Of a stretch of DNA of 64,000 bases, positions 54,256 through 62,764 are shown in pieces. Both the position numbers and the translations under genes were made by a program. Origin of the DNA: Microthrixaceae bacterium (GTDB lineage: Bacteria > Actinomycetota > Acidimicrobiia > Acidimicrobiales > Microtrichaceae); the NCBI GenBank assembly GCA_020845705.1, contig JADLFH010000035.1, forward strand, positions 1 through 64,000, given 5' to 3'. The number at the start of each line of letters is the position of its first letter. Position 1 is the stretch's first letter. Under the pieces are notes generated by a model that had not been told where the DNA came from, did not search any database, and saw nothing but the letters and a program-made list of their open reading frames with translations.

Positions 54256-55107
54256 GTGACGAGCCAGACGCGCCGATCGGCGGTGACCGCACTAGTCGAG
54301 CAATGGGGCCCGGATGCCGCTGTCGGGGCCGTTGACGGCACCGGCAACCGGGTCGTCTGGAGCGACGACCCCTCCACCTACCCCCTAGCGTCGGTCTCGA
54401 AGCTGATCACAGCCCTGGGCTGCCTCGTCGCCGCCGAGGAGGGGACTCTGCACCTCGACGCTCCAGCAGGGCCACAGGGCTCGACGGTCCGCCACCTCCT
54501 CGCCCACGCGAGCGGCCTCGACTTCGACACCACCAAGGTGCTCGCTGCGGTCGGCGAGCGGCGGATCTACTCCAACACCGGCTTCGAACTGCTGGCCGAG
54601 GAACTCGAAGTCGCTTCGGGCATCGCGTGGCAGGACTATCTCCGCGAAGCGGTTGTCGAACCACTCGGTATGTCACACACCCTGATCGAGGGATCCCCGG
54701 CGCGGTCCTTCAGCGGAACACTCTCGGATCTCCTCGCCTTGGGCTCCGAGCTGCTGTCACCGACGCTCATCTCGAAGTCGACCTGGCGTGAGGCGACCAG
54801 CGCCCACTTCGGCGACATCGACGGAGTGCTGCCGGGCTTCGGAACGCAGCGACCGAACCCCTGGGGACTGGGATTCGAGATCAAGGGAGCCAAGTCACCC
54901 CATTGGACCGGCAGGCTCAACTCGGCGCGCGCCTTCGGGCACTTCGGCTCCTCAGGCGCCTTCCTGTGGGTCGACCCCGACCTCGGACTCAGCCTGGTCG
55001 GGCTCGGCCGGCGGGACTTCGGCGACTGGGCCCTCGAGCTGTGGCCCCGCCTCGCCGACACCGTCATCGGCGAGCGGTTCGCCGGTGGCGGGCAGCGTTC
55101 CAGGTGA
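54256..55107 (+). CDS. beta-lactamase-fold serine hydrolase
   Basis: 283 aa, GTG start. The SxxK motif is ASVSKLI near residue 42, the YxN motif is YSNTGFE near 105 and the third motif is in GHFGSSGAF near 232. No signal peptide is seen, which suggests a cytoplasmic esterase or peptidase rather than a secreted beta-lactamase. Divergent from the helicase gene. The last 156 nt lie opposite the tail of the convergent lgt frame. Confidence 0.85.
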   Translation: MTSQTRRSAVTALVEQWGPDAAVGAVDGTGNRVVWSDDPSTYPLASVSKLITALGCLVAAEEGTLHLDAPAGPQGSTVRHLLAHASGLDFDTTKVLAAVGERRIYSNTGFELLAEELEVASGIAWQDYLREAVVEPLGMSHTLIEGSPARSFSGTLSDLLALGSELLSPTLISKSTWREATSAHFGDIDGVLPGFGTQRPNPWGLGFEIKGAKSPHWTGRLNSARAFGHFGSSGAFLWVDPDLGLSLVGLGRRDFGDWALELWPRLADTVIGERFAGGGQRSR

Positions 55108-55920
55108 ACCCGGAATCAGCTTCAGCGGCTCACGGTCACCGGGTCGCCGCATCGGTCCCTGCCACACCAGCCAGGCGCCGGCGGACAACACCATGACACC
55201 GGCGAACACGAAGTTCCACCGCAGACCCCCGAGCATCGCGGCGGGGTCGCTGCGCATCTCCTCCACCCACATTCGCCCGAGGAAGTACCCCGCGACATAG
55301 ATGGGGAACAGCTTCCCCGCCCGGAGCCGCTTCCGGCTTCCCAGGTAGATCACCACCGCGACGACCCCGAGGTTCCAGAGGGACTCGTATAGGAACGTGG
55401 GGTGGAACGTCGTCTCGGTCATGTAACGCATGGGCCGGTACGAGTCGTCGACCTCCAGACCCCACGGCAGCGACGTGGGCCGGCCGAACAGCTCCTGGTT
55501 GAAGTAGTTGCCCCAGCGGCCGATGGCCTGCGCGAGGGGGATGCAGGGCGCGGCAACGTCGAGGAGAACCACGACATCGAGGCCCTTGACACGGACATAC
55601 ACGTAACCGGCGACGAAGCCACCGATGATCCCGCCGGGGATGCCCAGGCCTCCCTCCCAGATCTTGAACATGTTGGTCCAGGTGTCGGCGCTGCTGTACT
55701 TCGACCAGTCGGTGATCACGTGGTAGATGCGCGCACCGATCAACCCCGCCGGGACCGCAACGAACGCCAGGTTGGCGATCACCTCCGGATCTCCACCGGC
55801 CTCTCGGTAGCGACGTTGCGCGAGCCAGACCGCGGCGAGCACTCCAAGGGCGATGAGCAGGCCGTAGAGCCGGAACGGACCGATCGCGTTGAACGGCGGC
55901 GCGGGAATGGAGCTGAGCAC
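54952..55920 (-). CDS. lgt: prolipoprotein diacylglyceryl transferase
   Basis: 322 aa from the GTG at 55920; -10-like TAGACT ends 8 nt upstream. Seven membrane helices and the Lgt signature GRWGNYFNQELFGRPTSLPWG (residues about 142-162), plus FHPTFLYES. It transfers a diacylglyceryl group to the lipobox Cys of prolipoproteins. The last 60 residues after the final helix (residues about 260-322; Pro/Glu/Ala-rich) lie antisense to the serine hydrolase gene and are unlike the conserved family end. A lipoprotein gene follows upstream on the same strand. Confidence 0.93.
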   Translation of the reverse strand: MLSSIPAPPFNAIGPFRLYGLLIALGVLAAVWLAQRRYREAGGDPEVIANLAFVAVPAGLIGARIYHVITDWSKYSSADTWTNMFKIWEGGLGIPGGIIGGFVAGYVYVRVKGLDVVVLLDVAAPCIPLAQAIGRWGNYFNQELFGRPTSLPWGLEVDDSYRPMRYMTETTFHPTFLYESLWNLGVVAVVIYLGSRKRLRAGKLFPIYVAGYFLGRMWVEEMRSDPAAMLGGLRWNFVFAGVMVLSAGAWLVWQGPMRRPGDREPLKLIPGSPGTLPATGEPLADDGVGEAGPQLEGPVAEVPPAEPDQAESEVGVDPQEGA

Positions 55921-55928
55921 GGCGAGCG

Positions 55929-55934
55929 AGTCTA
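55929..55934 (-). promoter_or_regulatory. -10 element of lgt
   Basis: TAGACT on the minus strand ends 8 nt before the GTG at 55920; its TAG is also the stop codon of the lipoprotein gene (55932-55934). Confidence 0.4.
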
Positions 55935-56624
55935 CGGAGCGGTCGTCGTCGTTTGCGCCACCCCACCACCGGCCCCCGATGTCGTGGTGGTCAGGTCTAC
56001 ATCCTGTGGAAAGGGGCTCAGGGGGGCGATCGGCAGGAGGTCCGCTCCGCCGTCGAGGCACTCGATCATCAGTCGTGACATGGCGATGCCGAACTGGTTG
56101 TCCTGCGCGAAGGGGTCCGGCGGCTTGGCGGTGAGAACCCCCACGATGAAATCACGGTCGAGCCCCTGGCGTTCGATCCCTCGAGTCAGACACGCCGCGG
56201 GTGTGACGCCCAACTTGCCGTACGCGCTGAACAGCGACAGCAAGCCTTCGGCGACATCGATGCATCCGGCCAGGATGTTGGTGACCGCCGTGCGTTCCTC
56301 GTCGCTGTACTGGAGCCGGAGCCTGCCCTTCTGAGGGTCATAGCCCAGGTCCAACAGGCGGTCCACGCCCATTACCTGGACGATCTTGCGTGCCGCGCAC
56401 GCCGCCTCCTCACGAGGCGCCGCCCATTCGTTGAGGTTGGAGCCGACAGCCGACAGGTGATCCGTCAGCGATTCGGCGATGCCCGCCTCGTCGTCGGTGT
56501 AGACCTTCGCCGTCGTCGAAGTGGGTCGATCGATTCCTTCGGTCTGCCACTCCGAGCTCCGGCATCCCGCGATCAGCACCACGCCCGACACAACGACGGC
56601 CGCCGACCGGTGGAAGCGTCTCAG
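55932..56624 (-). CDS. lipoprotein of unknown function, probable CTG start
   Basis: 230 aa from a CTG at 56624. From there the N-terminus is RRFHRSAAVVVSGVVLIAGC, a full signal peptide with lipobox LIAGC. The only downstream start (GTG at 56591) would leave nine residues before the Cys, too short for export. GGAG lies 8 nt before the CTG, and CTG overlaps the carD stop as CTGA, like the ATGA overlaps elsewhere. The mature part (IAESLTDHLSAVGSNLNEWAAPREEAACAARKIV) is helical with several Cys, and the C-terminus is Thr-rich. Family not recognised. Downstream lgt would process it. Confidence 0.65.
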   Translation of the reverse strand: MRRFHRSAAVVVSGVVLIAGCRSSEWQTEGIDRPTSTTAKVYTDDEAGIAESLTDHLSAVGSNLNEWAAPREEAACAARKIVQVMGVDRLLDLGYDPQKGRLRLQYSDEERTAVTNILAGCIDVAEGLLSLFSAYGKLGVTPAACLTRGIERQGLDRDFIVGVLTAKPPDPFAQDNQFGIAMSRLMIECLDGGADLLPIAPLSPFPQDVDLTTTTSGAGGGVAQTTTTAP

Positions 56625-57097
56625 CGGAGCGTCTCCTGGACCTGCTCCAAGGCGTCGTCCTCGGTGACGTCAAGAGCGAAGCTCAGCTCCGACACGAGAA
56701 CGGACCGGGCCTTTACGAACATCGACTTCTCGCCCGCTGACAGCCCCTTGGACTGGTCGCGCAACGCCAGGTTCCGCACGACCTCCGCCACCTGGTAGAC
56801 ATCGCCCGACTTGAGCTTCTCCTGGTGGTTCTTGAAGCGCCGACTCCAGTTCGCGGGTTCACGGATGTCCTTGCGGCCCAGCAGCTCGAACAGATCCTGC
56901 ACCTCTTCCCCGCCGATCGGGGGGCGCATGCCGACCTCGTCGGCCTTATCGGCAGGCACGGAGAGGGTCAGCTCCCCATGGGCCATCTGGAGGACGAGGT
57001 AGTCGGTCTTTTCCCCATTGAACTCCCGCGTCTCACGGCGGACGATCACGGCGGCACCGTGGTGGGGGTAGACCACGCGGTCTCCTACGTCGAACAA
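56621..57097 (-). CDS. carD: CarD-family transcription regulator
   Basis: 158 aa from a TTG at 57097. Family members start just before FDVGDRVVYPHHGAAVI (the Tudor-like RNA polymerase-binding domain), and GGAG sits 8 nt before the TTG; the frame is open to 57151, but those residues are not family-like. The C-terminal helical DNA-binding part carries NWSRRFKNHQEKLKSGDVYQVAEVVRNL. CarD stabilises the open promoter complex at rRNA and other promoters. Followed by the lipoprotein gene with a CTGA overlap. Confidence 0.9.
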   Translation of the reverse strand: MFDVGDRVVYPHHGAAVIVRRETREFNGEKTDYLVLQMAHGELTLSVPADKADEVGMRPPIGGEEVQDLFELLGRKDIREPANWSRRFKNHQEKLKSGDVYQVAEVVRNLALRDQSKGLSAGEKSMFVKARSVLVSELSFALDVTEDDALEQVQETLR

Positions 57098-57267
57098 GGC
57101 ATCAGCTCCTTCGCTGCTCTCACGCGGCTCGCTCCGAGGATGCCACGCCATCGATGGAGCGTCGAATCATCTCGTGCCGCCAGGATGGCTCACCGACTGC
57201 GGGATGACCACCAGCCCTCGTGTGGGGCACCATTGAGTGGGGAACGAAAACGCGGGAGCTGGGACCG

Positions 57268-58164
57268 ATGATCCGCCGGATCGAACATGGTGACCTTCAA
57301 GCGGTTGCCAACCTCGCGCACTCCGAGCGGCTCCTCTCCGCCGGGCGCGGACCACGGCTCTGGTCCCCCGCCGGCCTCGGTCAACACGCCCATCCACTGC
57401 TGTTGGGACGCCGCATCGACACGAGCGGCACACTCGGTCTCGTCGATGATCGCGGTGGCGCATTGGTTGGGGCGGCCATTGCGGTCCCACCACTGGGGTC
57501 CGAACCCGCCTGGGTAGTCCATGAGTTCGTGGTTCGCTCCCCCGCCGAGTGGGCGACGACGGGGCGGACGCTTCTCGCAGCCCTCGCCTCGCGCGCGGTG
57601 TCCGCGGGAATCGATGAGCTGGTGGTTCCGTGCGCGACCGTCGACCTCGCCAAGGCTCACATGTTGGAGTCCGCCGGGTTCCACCGGCGGTGGTGGGTCC
57701 GACACCGCGCCCCAGGCCCCCGCCGCACAGCCCCTCCACCGGGTGTGCGCGGCTACGTGGAAGCCGACGCATCGTCGAGCTGGCAGTGGCGGGGACCACA
57801 GGGGATCCCACTCACCCACTCGAGCACCCGAGTGCCCGGTGGCACCTCTGCGCTCGTGTTCGACGAAGCGACGCCGGCCGCGGCGGTGTCGATCGCGGGC
57901 GACTTCGACCCGCCCGCGGGCTACACGAAGGACGGGACGGGACTTCTGGCAGGACCCTTCGCATTGAAGCCCGGAACCGACCTCGAAGCAGTGGTTCCGA
58001 GCCTGCTGGCAGGTCTCCAGTGGCTGGCGACGAGCAGGGGCGACTCCCATGTGCTCGTCGCCAGCTGGTCCGAAGACCCGGAGCTGGACTCGGTCTTGGC
58101 GGGGGCCGGATACGACGACCCGCTCTCGTGGTGGCGGCTCGTCGTCGAACGACCCGCCCGCTGA
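57268..58164 (+). CDS. GNAT-like acetyltransferase domain protein
   Basis: 298 aa from the ATG at 57268. The N-terminal half (residues 1-150) reads like a GNAT fold: RRIEHGDLQAVANLAHSERL, WVVHEFVVRSPAEWATTGRTLLAALA and AKAHMLESAGFHRRWWVRHR. The C-terminal half may be a second, weaker GNAT-type domain. Substrate unknown. Divergent from carD and convergent with nrdJ. Confidence 0.6.
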   Translation: MIRRIEHGDLQAVANLAHSERLLSAGRGPRLWSPAGLGQHAHPLLLGRRIDTSGTLGLVDDRGGALVGAAIAVPPLGSEPAWVVHEFVVRSPAEWATTGRTLLAALASRAVSAGIDELVVPCATVDLAKAHMLESAGFHRRWWVRHRAPGPRRTAPPPGVRGYVEADASSSWQWRGPQGIPLTHSSTRVPGGTSALVFDEATPAAAVSIAGDFDPPAGYTKDGTGLLAGPFALKPGTDLEAVVPSLLAGLQWLATSRGDSHVLVASWSEDPELDSVLAGAGYDDPLSWWRLVVERPAR

Positions 58165-58174
58165 AGGCCCCAGC

Positions 58175-60928
58175 TCAGCTACAGCCCGAGGTGGCTCCGC
58201 ACTCTGCGCAGCTGTAGCAGGAGCCTGCCCTCTGCATCCGGACACCGCATTGCATGCACAGCGGCGCATCGGGTGCCGTGGCTACACGCGTGGCCGCTTC
58301 GAGCCGTGGGCCCGACGGCGGATCGACCGCCACGTCGTGGCCGGTTCTGCTGGAGACGACCGCCTCTTCGACTCCGGGCAAGGTGGGCTGGAGACGCTCG
58401 GACACCGAGAAGATGCCGAGTTGGTGTCGCTCCTCCACCCCCAGGTACTCGATCGCGAGGCGCCGGAACAGGTAGTCGATGAGGCTCGTGGCGATGCGTA
58501 CCTCGGGGTCGTCGGTCATGCCCGCGGGCTCGAATCGCATCCCGACGAACGCTTCCACGAACCCGCGGAGTGGCACGCCGTACTGCAAGCCGTGGCTCAC
58601 CGAGATGGCGAATGCGTCCATGATCCCCGCGAGGGTGGAACCCTGCTTGGAGACCCGGATGAACAGCTCGCCTGGGCGGCCGTCGTCGTACTCGCCGACA
58701 GTCACGAAACCCTTGCAGTCCGCGACACGGAACTCGAAGGTCTGCGAACGCCGTGACCGCGGTAGGCGCTCGCGGATCGGGGTTGCCGGCGCGGGGACCA
58801 CCTCTACCTCCGCCGCCTGAAGGACCGACCCGCTGTCGGAGTCCTCGGTTCCGGTGCTGAGGGGTTGTCCCAACTTGCAGTTGTCCCGGTAGATGGCAAG
58901 TGCTTTGAGACCAAGCCGCCATGCTTCGAGGAGCAGATCCTCGATCTGTTCGGGCGTGGTCGTCTCCGAGACGTTCGCGGTCTTGGAGATGGCGCCGCTG
59001 AGGAACGGCTGTGCTGCCGCCATCATCCGGACATGGCCCAGCGGATCGATGGTGACCTCGCCCATGGAACAGGCGAAGACCTCGATGTGGGCAGGGTCGA
59101 GATGCGGTGCACCCAGGACCGAGTGGCGGTCGGCGATCCACTCGACGATCTCCGCGATCTGCTCCTCGTCGTAGCCGAGTCGCCGCAGTGCACGTGGGAC
59201 CGTCTGGTTGACGATCTGCATCGAGCCTCCACCCACGAGGCGCTTGGTCTTGACGAGCCCCAAGTCCGGCTCGATGCCCGTGGTGTCGCAGTCGAGCAGG
59301 AAGCTGATGGTGCCGGTGGGCGCCAACACGGTGGCCTGGGAGTTGCGTACGCCCACCTCCGCGGCCGAGCGGCACGCCTCGTCCCAGGCGTCGTGGGCGG
59401 CCGCCGTGAGCGACGCCGGCACGAGCGATTCGGTGATTCCGCAGAGCGCGTCGCGGTGCATGTCGAGCACGCGGAGTTGGTGCTCGCGGTTCTCCGCGTA
59501 CCCGTCGTAGGGGCCCATCCGTGAGGCCAGTCGCGCCGAGGTGAGGTACGCGTGGCCGGTCATGGTGGCTGTGAGCGTGGCCGCCCACGCACGGCCTGCG
59601 TCGGAGTCGTAGCCCACGCCCAGCGCCATGAGCATGGCACCAAGGTTCGTGTATCCCAGGCCGAGTTGACGGAACCTCAGCGTGTTCGCCGCGATCGCGG
59701 GTGTCGGGTAGTCGGCGTTGCCGACGAGGATCTCCTGGGCAAGGATCGAGATCTCAACCGCATGGCGGAAGGCCTCGACCTCGAACTCCCCGTCGTCGTC
59801 GAGGAACGGCAGCAGGTTGATGCTCGCCAGGTTGCAGGCGCTGTCGTCGATGCTCATGTACTCCGAGCACGGGTTCGACCCGTTGATCGGTGCGGTTGCG
59901 GCCAGCGTGTGCCAGCGGTTGATGGTGGTGTCGAACTGCACGCCCGGATCCGCGCACTCCCACGCGGCGAGCGCGATGTCGGAGAAGATCTCCCGCGCCC
60001 GACGTGTCTCGACGACCTCGCCTGTGGTGATCGCACGGAGCTCCCAATCACGGTCGTCGACCACCGCCTGCATGAAGGCGTCGGAGAGCCGAACCGAGTT
60101 GTTCGCGTTCTGGTACTGGATGGAGTGCGAATCGGCGCCGTCGAGGCCCATGTCGAAGCCGGCGTCGCGCAGCGCCCGGGCCTTGCGCTCCTCACGGGCC
60201 TTGCACCAGATGAACTCGTCGACATCGGGGTGATCGACGTCGAGCATCACCATCTTGGCGGCACGACGCGTCTTGCCGCCGCTCTTGATGGTGCCGGCGG
60301 AGGCGTCTGCGCCGCGCATGAAGCTGACCGGACCCGACGGCTCCCCGCCGCCCTTGAGGAACTCCCTGGACGAGCGGATCTTCGAAAGATTCACTCCGGA
60401 GCCCGATCCGCCCTTGAAGATCACGCCCTCCTGGCGATACCACTCGAGGATCGACTCCATGGAATCCTCGACCGACAGGATGAAGCAGGCGCTGGCCTGC
60501 TTGGGGGCTCCGGGGACGCCGATGTTGAACCAGACAGGGCTGTTGAACGCCAGCCGCTGGTGGACCAACAGCCAGGTGAGCTCGGCTCGGAACACGGCCG
60601 CCTCGTCGTCGTCGGCGAAGTAGTCGCCGGTGATTCCCCAGTCGGTGATGGTGCCCACCACCCGGTCGATCAACTGGCGGAGCGAGCTCTCCCGATCGGG
60701 CGAGCCCAGCCGACCTCTGAAGTACTTCTGGGCGACGATGTTGGAAGCATTGGTCGACCAGTTGGAGGGGAACTCCACACCGCGCTGTTCGAAGGCGTAG
60801 GAGCCGTCGCGGTGGTCGATCAACAGCGCATCGCGGCGCTCCCAGCTCAGCTCGTCGTAAGGGTGGACCCCCGGGAGCGTGAAGTAACGACGAACCCCCA
60901 CGCGAACGTGGTCATCGGTCACCGACAT
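58175..60928 (-). CDS. nrdJ: B12-dependent (class II) ribonucleotide reductase
   Basis: 917 aa from the ATG at 60928. Ten-stranded barrel motifs: FNSPVWFNIGVPGAPKQASACF, GSGSGVNLSKIRSS, INGSNPCSEYMS (the NPCSE loop) and CNLASINLLPF, and a C-terminal Cys-rich tail CMQCGVRMQRAGSCYSCAECGAT. It reduces ribonucleoside diphosphates with adenosylcobalamin, without a separate radical subunit. A 5' leader of about 200 nt and DnaA-box-like sites lie upstream. Convergent with the GNAT-like gene. Confidence 0.95.
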   Translation of the reverse strand: MSVTDDHVRVGVRRYFTLPGVHPYDELSWERRDALLIDHRDGSYAFEQRGVEFPSNWSTNASNIVAQKYFRGRLGSPDRESSLRQLIDRVVGTITDWGITGDYFADDDEAAVFRAELTWLLVHQRLAFNSPVWFNIGVPGAPKQASACFILSVEDSMESILEWYRQEGVIFKGGSGSGVNLSKIRSSREFLKGGGEPSGPVSFMRGADASAGTIKSGGKTRRAAKMVMLDVDHPDVDEFIWCKAREERKARALRDAGFDMGLDGADSHSIQYQNANNSVRLSDAFMQAVVDDRDWELRAITTGEVVETRRAREIFSDIALAAWECADPGVQFDTTINRWHTLAATAPINGSNPCSEYMSIDDSACNLASINLLPFLDDDGEFEVEAFRHAVEISILAQEILVGNADYPTPAIAANTLRFRQLGLGYTNLGAMLMALGVGYDSDAGRAWAATLTATMTGHAYLTSARLASRMGPYDGYAENREHQLRVLDMHRDALCGITESLVPASLTAAAHDAWDEACRSAAEVGVRNSQATVLAPTGTISFLLDCDTTGIEPDLGLVKTKRLVGGGSMQIVNQTVPRALRRLGYDEEQIAEIVEWIADRHSVLGAPHLDPAHIEVFACSMGEVTIDPLGHVRMMAAAQPFLSGAISKTANVSETTTPEQIEDLLLEAWRLGLKALAIYRDNCKLGQPLSTGTEDSDSGSVLQAAEVEVVPAPATPIRERLPRSRRSQTFEFRVADCKGFVTVGEYDDGRPGELFIRVSKQGSTLAGIMDAFAISVSHGLQYGVPLRGFVEAFVGMRFEPAGMTDDPEVRIATSLIDYLFRRLAIEYLGVEERHQLGIFSVSERLQPTLPGVEEAVVSSRTGHDVAVDPPSGPRLEAATRVATAPDAPLCMQCGVRMQRAGSCYSCAECGATSGCS

Positions 60929-61381
60929 GACAGACCTTCTTCCGACTCGAATGCGATCACCGACGTTTGTGTTGGCCGTGGCGCGGACTTCCAGGTTGGA
61001 GCGACTTGGTAAGCGGACCCTGGGGGAGCCCACACCACCGTCAGACCTCCAGGAGTCGTCCGGCCTGTTGCGAGAGACGGACGCCGCCACACTTCCGGGC
61101 CTCCGCGCCACGGCGCAGTGGGGTGGAGCCTAAGGACTCTTCCCTGTGTACGAAAAGAGGATCTTGGTGTGGATTTCGTGGAAGTTGTCCACATCTCTCA
61201 GGACCTCCCTGGGTCTTGCCGGCTCGAATCACACGGACCGCGGTCGCGCCCACAGCCAAGGTGAACACCGGGGTGGGGAAATCCCATCCTGACCTCGCCT
61301 CTCAGTGGATCTCGATACACGTCCGCCTCCACAGTCAGCCAACCACCCTGTGGAGAAGATTCCCCCCCGGGCCTCGTTGGC
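60929..61381. other. intergenic region between nrdJ and the RibD-like gene
   Basis: About 465 bases in all. On the minus strand a -10-like TAGGCT (61127-61132) would give a leader of about 190 nt for nrdJ; within it, GTCCG and CGGAC can pair around a 15-nt loop. TTGTCCACA (61185-61193, plus) and TTCTCCACA (minus, 61349-61357) resemble DnaA boxes. No NrdR box or recognised riboswitch is seen. Confidence 0.4.
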
Positions 61382-61387
61382 TACCGT
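61382..61387 (+). promoter_or_regulatory. -10 element of the RibD-like gene
   Basis: TACCGT ends 6 nt before the GTG start at 61394. Confidence 0.45.
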
Positions 61388-61393
61388 GCCCGA

Positions 61394-62179
61394 GTGAAGC
61401 AGATCTTCTCGCGGGAGCGGGGGACCCTCGCGAACAGCAGTGATGACGCGGGTCTGGAGCCAGCTCGCGGTCGCGAAGTGCTCGAAGCGCACCTCGCGAC
61501 CGCCCGTGATGCGAGACCCGACCGACCCTGGATGATGGCGAACATGGTCGCCAGCCTCGACGGCTCCGCGACCAGCGCCGGCCGCTCTGGTGGACTCGGC
61601 GGCGAAGCCGACCGCGACGTGTTCCACGCGTTGCGGTCGTTGCCCGACGCAATCCTGGCCGGCGCCGCAACCGTTCGCGCCGAGAGGTACCGGCCGCCAC
61701 GACCTCGCCCCGACGGTGTCGCTCCCCGCCTGGTGATAGTGAGCGCAAGCCTGAACCTGCCGGCGGACCTTCCGTGCATGGCCGAAGGACATGGGAGCCG
61801 GCCGCCCTTGGTGATCACGACCGAGTCGAGCCCCCTGCCGGAGCGCGAAGCGCTTTCGGATCGAGCCGAGATAGCGGTGCTGGAAGGTGAACGGGTCGAC
61901 CCTCGGGCCGCCCTCGCTGCGTTGGCCGACCGAGGGGTTGGCGTCGTCTTGTGCGAGGGCGGCCCTCGACTGCTGGGGCAGTTCGTCGCCGCCGACGTGG
62001 TCGACGAGTGGTACCTGACCGTGGCCGCGGTGGCCGTGCTGGGCGATGCCGGGCGAATCACCGCGTTCGACCAGGAGGTGGTTCGGCGCTATCGGTTGCG
62101 CTCGGTGCTCCACGACGGTGACGACCTGATGCTCGCCTATGAGCGAGCGGAGAGCTCTGCTGGGATGCGAACCACCTGA
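61394..62179 (+). CDS. RibD C-terminal-like (DHFR-fold) reductase
   Basis: 261 aa, GTG start. WMMANMVASLDGSATSAGRSGGLGGEADRDVFHALRSLPDAILAGAATVRAERY is the RibD reductase start, and VVLCEGGPRLLGQFVAADVVDEWYLTVA is its C-terminal motif. Stand-alone members reduce pteridine/pyrimidine-like substrates with NADPH; involvement in riboflavin synthesis is possible but there are no rib genes nearby. The 3' end overlaps the LysM gene by 43 nt. Confidence 0.86.
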   Translation: MKQIFSRERGTLANSSDDAGLEPARGREVLEAHLATARDARPDRPWMMANMVASLDGSATSAGRSGGLGGEADRDVFHALRSLPDAILAGAATVRAERYRPPRPRPDGVAPRLVIVSASLNLPADLPCMAEGHGSRPPLVITTESSPLPEREALSDRAEIAVLEGERVDPRAALAALADRGVGVVLCEGGPRLLGQFVAADVVDEWYLTVAAVAVLGDAGRITAFDQEVVRRYRLRSVLHDGDDLMLAYERAESSAGMRTT

Positions 62180-62547
62180 CCGGCCTGTGGGGCGTCGAAG
62201 CCGTTCGCCTCCACGAGCCGATCGATCACTCCACGGACATCCCCCGAAGGCTCGATCGCTCGGGCGATGTCCCACATCGTGTCGCCCGAGCGGGCGACGT
62301 AGCGATCGCCGGAGAGCTCGATGCGTGGCGATTCGCCGACCCCGGACACCTCGCTTTCGAGCAGCACCGGCAGCACCGTGGAGATGGCCTGGACCGCGAG
62401 CCACCCGGCGACAACGAAGCCGGCCGCGGCGAGCAGGCGCCGACGGCGATAGACGGCGCGTCGACGTTGGGCGGAGGCGCAGCGCCCGCCTTCGATCACC
62501 ACGAAATGGGGACGGTGGGGTTGGAGATTGTTAGCGATTGCAGCCAT
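62137..62547 (-). CDS. LysM protein divergent from lexA (cell-division suppressor-like)
   Basis: 136 aa from the ATG at 62547. A basic N-terminus, one membrane helix (RLLAAAGFVVAGWLAVQAIS near residue 40) and a LysM domain at the C-terminus (YVARSGDTMWDIARAIEPSGDVRGVIDRLVEANGF). This is the layout and position of Rv2719c of M. tuberculosis and the YneA/DivS group: short LysM proteins next to lexA that stop cell division during the SOS response. The SOS boxes in the intergenic region fit that role. Function here is inferred. Confidence 0.75.
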   Translation of the reverse strand: MAAIANNLQPHRPHFVVIEGGRCASAQRRRAVYRRRRLLAAAGFVVAGWLAVQAISTVLPVLLESEVSGVGESPRIELSGDRYVARSGDTMWDIARAIEPSGDVRGVIDRLVEANGFDAPQAGQVVRIPAELSARS

Positions 62548-62616
62548 GGATCGATTCTCCCGAGGGGGTGTGACACTGAAGGCGGCTCGTCTCCCAACTG
62601 GAGGCTCCGTCCTTCC

Positions 62617-62721
62617 CGAACAACTGTTCCCCACGATGCACGAACGTTCGTTCGATGTCAAGCTCGAACAATCGTTCCCCACATCGGCGCCGAGAGCTGC
62701 TATGGTGCAAACACTCGTTCG
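62617..62721. promoter_or_regulatory. four SOS boxes between the LysM gene and lexA
   Basis: GAAC-N4-GTTC cores in CGAACAACTGTTCC (62617-62630), CGAACGTTCGTTCG (62641-62654) and CGAACAATCGTTCC (62665-62678), each 24 bp apart, plus CAAACACTCGTTCG (62708-62721) with one mismatch. A lexA -10 TATGGT is at 62701-62706, so boxes 3 and 4 flank the promoter. LexA should repress both genes. Confidence 0.88.
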
Positions 62722-62764
62722 ACCTTCCCCCGCTCACAGCGCACCAAGTCAGGAGACAGGACCA

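Noticed and set aside
60929-61132. Cobalamin riboswitch in the nrdJ leader
   Set aside because: The B12-box and the conserved core around it could not be found, and repression of a B12-dependent enzyme by B12 would make little sense.
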